Below, one piece after another: positions 61,801-64,000 of a stretch of DNA of 64,000 nt. Numbering within the stretch: position 1 is the stretch's first letter; the number at the start of each line of letters is the position of its first letter. Under the pieces are notes generated by a model, which had not been told where the DNA came from, searched no databases, and worked only from the letters and a program-made list of their open reading frames with translations. The stretch comes from Acanthochlamys bracteata (lineage: Eukaryota; Streptophyta; Magnoliopsida; Pandanales; Velloziaceae), in assembly GCA_019914995.1 (NCBI GenBank), contig CM034128.1, positions 8,744,501 through 8,808,500 on the forward strand, given 5' to 3'. A program made the translations under genes and the position numbers.

Positions 61801-63614
61801 AACCAATATACCCAACCTTGCAGCTGGGAAAACTCCCATGAGCTGATTAAAGGGCTTGAAAGGGGAGCCAAGAGTGAAGCTTATCGAGAGCTCACCAAGA
61901 TCTTTTAGGTCAGAAGCAAAAGGTGCATAATGATATGGATAGAACCTGATAAACAATAAAATAAATATCAGGAAATGCAATCTTGAGCAATAAAGTCCTT
62001 AACAATTTCAGCCATATAAAGGATGATTGGAATGACAAATAAAATTTCCCTATACAAATGCTTGCTTAACTATATATGTAACAACTTCCTCGATACAAAT
62101 AGTTAAGGTGAAATTAAAGCAAAGAGATGGCAGTAACTCCTAAAACAAAATGAAAGCCACAAGCTCAAGATTTTACGAGCAGATGGCAAGCTCAACTTGA
62201 TGCATTGACCAAAAAGTTTCAGAATCATATTGCAACTCTTCGTTCTCAGCACAAAAACTAAATGACAAAAGTGACAAGGATGAGAATCTAAATGTGTACA
62301 AAAATTCCAAAACTTCATACAAATTTCAGAATCATCTCAAAACCGGCACTTATTAGCCCACTCAATTCTCAATATTTTTCAAAAATTAGTCACTAATTTT
62401 GACTTCTCATTTCAATTGCAGTCATGCTGGTAATCTTCCATCAAAGAAACGAAACATAAGGTCAACATCTGCAATTTGGAAATGTTATTTGCTATCCATG
62501 GGTGTGGTTTGAGTCTCTACACCAACTGTTAGTGACCCAAAAACCTTGCTATTAAACCTGGTGAGCTCCAGGTATCCAACAGATTAATGTATCTTTCACC
62601 CTTCATACTTTAGGGTCATCATCACTTAGAGGGGCATGCCAACCAATCACTGCATATTTAATTTGATTTAAGGATTTTGTTGACAATTACTGGTGAAGGT
62701 GCACTTAACACTTTATTTTTTTAATGAGATGTACAACCCCAATGCAGTCTAAGTCAGGATTATCAGATATAAACAGAGTTCCCCTCCAGTGACAATAATA
62801 TATATACATATAGACATAGATAACAATCACAATATTTAAATCCCATTTCTAGATGGATCAGAGAGTTCCTATAAGACGTCTCTGATAGTAATAAAACTAG
62901 GGGGTCGCCTGTTGCCATGTTGATAAAAAACCTTCCATGCCATTTCAAACCATTACTGAATTGACATCCCATGGATGTTGTTATGTGAAATACCATAGCC
63001 ATAGTTTTACATCCATCGGAGTGTTTGGTAATAGAGATCTTAAAATACACTGGCTAAGAATAATGCTTTTAGTTAGGTGTGGATGATATTTGTATTAAAT
63101 GCTAAAACCATAGAATATGATATTGAAATACTTACCCCAACCCCAAAGGTTTTCAAACCCATTGGATTGGAGGATTCGAAGAGGTTTTTTATACCATGTC
63201 ATGTCTTACCAAAAACCACTTTTGGAAAATTGTATCGTTGTATTTGAAATACCATGACAATTTAAAAGAAACCTATGGTACTAGTTGAAATACCACACTC
63301 TCCAAACAGACCCTAAGGCTCATCTCAAGTCAATCATCCATGACTAATCAAATATGGAAATCTACTTTAAAGTATTTATTCATAGAATCTACATTTGCAT
63401 AGCACAAGCGGAAGAGGATATGCTGATTTGCTACCAAGAATAATAGAAATAGCAGAAAGCCTAGCTATACATGAAGTTGGATATCTACAATACCATTGAT
63501 GCCTACAACACCCACAACTTCCAATAAAATGAATGGTGCTTACCATTGCCATGAACAAACTCCTTCATAGTAATAATGCATAACCCAGCACAAACCTTCC
63601 GTATATCTTAGAAC
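58876..63614 (-). CDS. XRN4: 5'-3' exoribonuclease XRN4/EIN5, 3' part (5' end beyond window)
   Basis: Ten exons visible: 63614-63544, 61945-61817, 61739-61663, 61581-61541, 61466-61392, 61288-61131, 60657-60553, 60480-60405, 59771-59692, 59599-58876; 1536 nt giving the last 511 residues, phases consistent. XRN4 degrades decapped cytosolic mRNA and acts in ethylene signalling and microRNA-target decay. The first exon carries [20 protein letters not shown], an XRN hallmark, followed by [12 protein letters not shown] and [14 protein letters not shown]. Later blocks ([72 protein letters not shown]) fit XRN4 better than nuclear XRN2/3. The last 240 residues are a low-complexity tail rich in Ser, Tyr, Gly, His and Gln, ending at TGA 58876-58878. 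The catalytic N-terminal half lies outside. Confidence 0.93.
61946..63543 (-). other. Large XRN4 intron with probable transposon insertion
   Basis: This 1.6-kb intron is much longer than the neighbouring XRN4 introns (about 70-800 bp). At about 63013-63325 it contains a segment bounded by GAGTGTTTGGTAATAGAGAT and ACCACACTCTCCAAACAGAC, a short inverted pair, with internal repeats of AAATACCA. This looks like a non-autonomous element. No exon was found in it. Confidence 0.45.
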
Positions 63615-64000
63615 CTGACAAAACACAATTAAATATCATTAGTTAAACTTTATTTTCATTAAAAAGCAAGCAACATCACAAATGAAGCCACATAAGAATA
63701 GGAACTAGTTAATAGCACTACAAAGTAACAAGGATGCAAGTGATCAAAGTAAAGCAAATATCAACTACTTAACAAATTATATGTTGACTGAACAGCTAAT
63801 TAATAAAGCTATATCTATGCAAATAGGGAGATGGTCTATAATCCATATGCTTGACTGGCTAAACAGACAGACCAGTGGAAGGGAACCACAGACATTATAG
63901 AGACTCAAAAAAGAAAATGCTCCAATGAACCTATAGACAATATAGCAATGCACCGAATGAGTGGATGGGGGCATATTGAATCACTATCCTCATTTATCAT

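Noticed and set aside
1-64000. CRISPR arrays, operons, tRNA/rRNA genes, biosynthetic cluster
   Set aside because: None seen on either strand. The genes are unrelated plant nuclear genes, each with its own promoter region.

Overview
The window is plant nuclear DNA, almost certainly from a eudicot. It has GT-AG introns with T-rich acceptors, AT-rich spacers full of short non-autonomous repeats, and land-plant genes: an ARF5/MONOPTEROS-type auxin response factor, a WUSCHEL-type homeobox gene, a WEB-family coiled-coil gene, a GH9 endoglucanase and an XRN4-type exoribonuclease. I cannot name the species. I saw no tRNA, rRNA, CRISPR array or bacterial/organellar block.

Layout. 1-4.7 kb: doubtful gene ends, a roughly 90-bp minisatellite and an SRP54 pseudogene fragment. 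6.0-7.2 kb (+): intronless membrane-anchored methyltransferase-like gene. 8.0-13.7 kb (-): complete 14-exon ARF5 gene. 17.6-19.4 kb (-) and 21.1-23.8 kb (+): two lysine-rich, probably nuclear proteins of unknown function, transcribed divergently. 25.2-26.3 kb (+): small WEB-family gene. 27.0-29.3 kb (+): decayed TRM6 pseudogene. 29.9-31.9 kb (-): GH9 endo-beta-1,4-glucanase. 35.5-36.1 kb (-): 5' fragment of a Pumilio gene. 37.7-42.2 kb (-): TFIIE alpha subunit, 10 exons. 44.3-44.5 kb (-): a TATA-led first exon of an unidentified transcript. 46.5-47.8 kb (-): WUS. 53.4-53.9 kb (+): likely plastid membrane protein. 54.5-57.2 kb (-): SEC22 R-SNARE. 58.9 kb to beyond the right edge (-): 3' half of XRN4.

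The genes are mostly independent housekeeping or developmental genes and form no pathway cluster. ARF5 and WUS both act in shoot meristem patterning and lie about 34 kb apart, but nothing in the sequence shows a functional link. Gene models were made by reading frame, splice sites and family motifs; for every multi-exon gene called complete, the exon phases add up to an open frame.

The spacers are dominated by two families of roughly 200-300 bp AT-rich elements with degenerate inverted ends (about GTGCGTTTGG... and GTGCGTATTT...). I did not find a novel gene system. The most informative oddities are the gene remnants (TRM6, SRP54, Pumilio), the minisatellite, the exon duplication in the 21-24 kb gene and the two repeat families.
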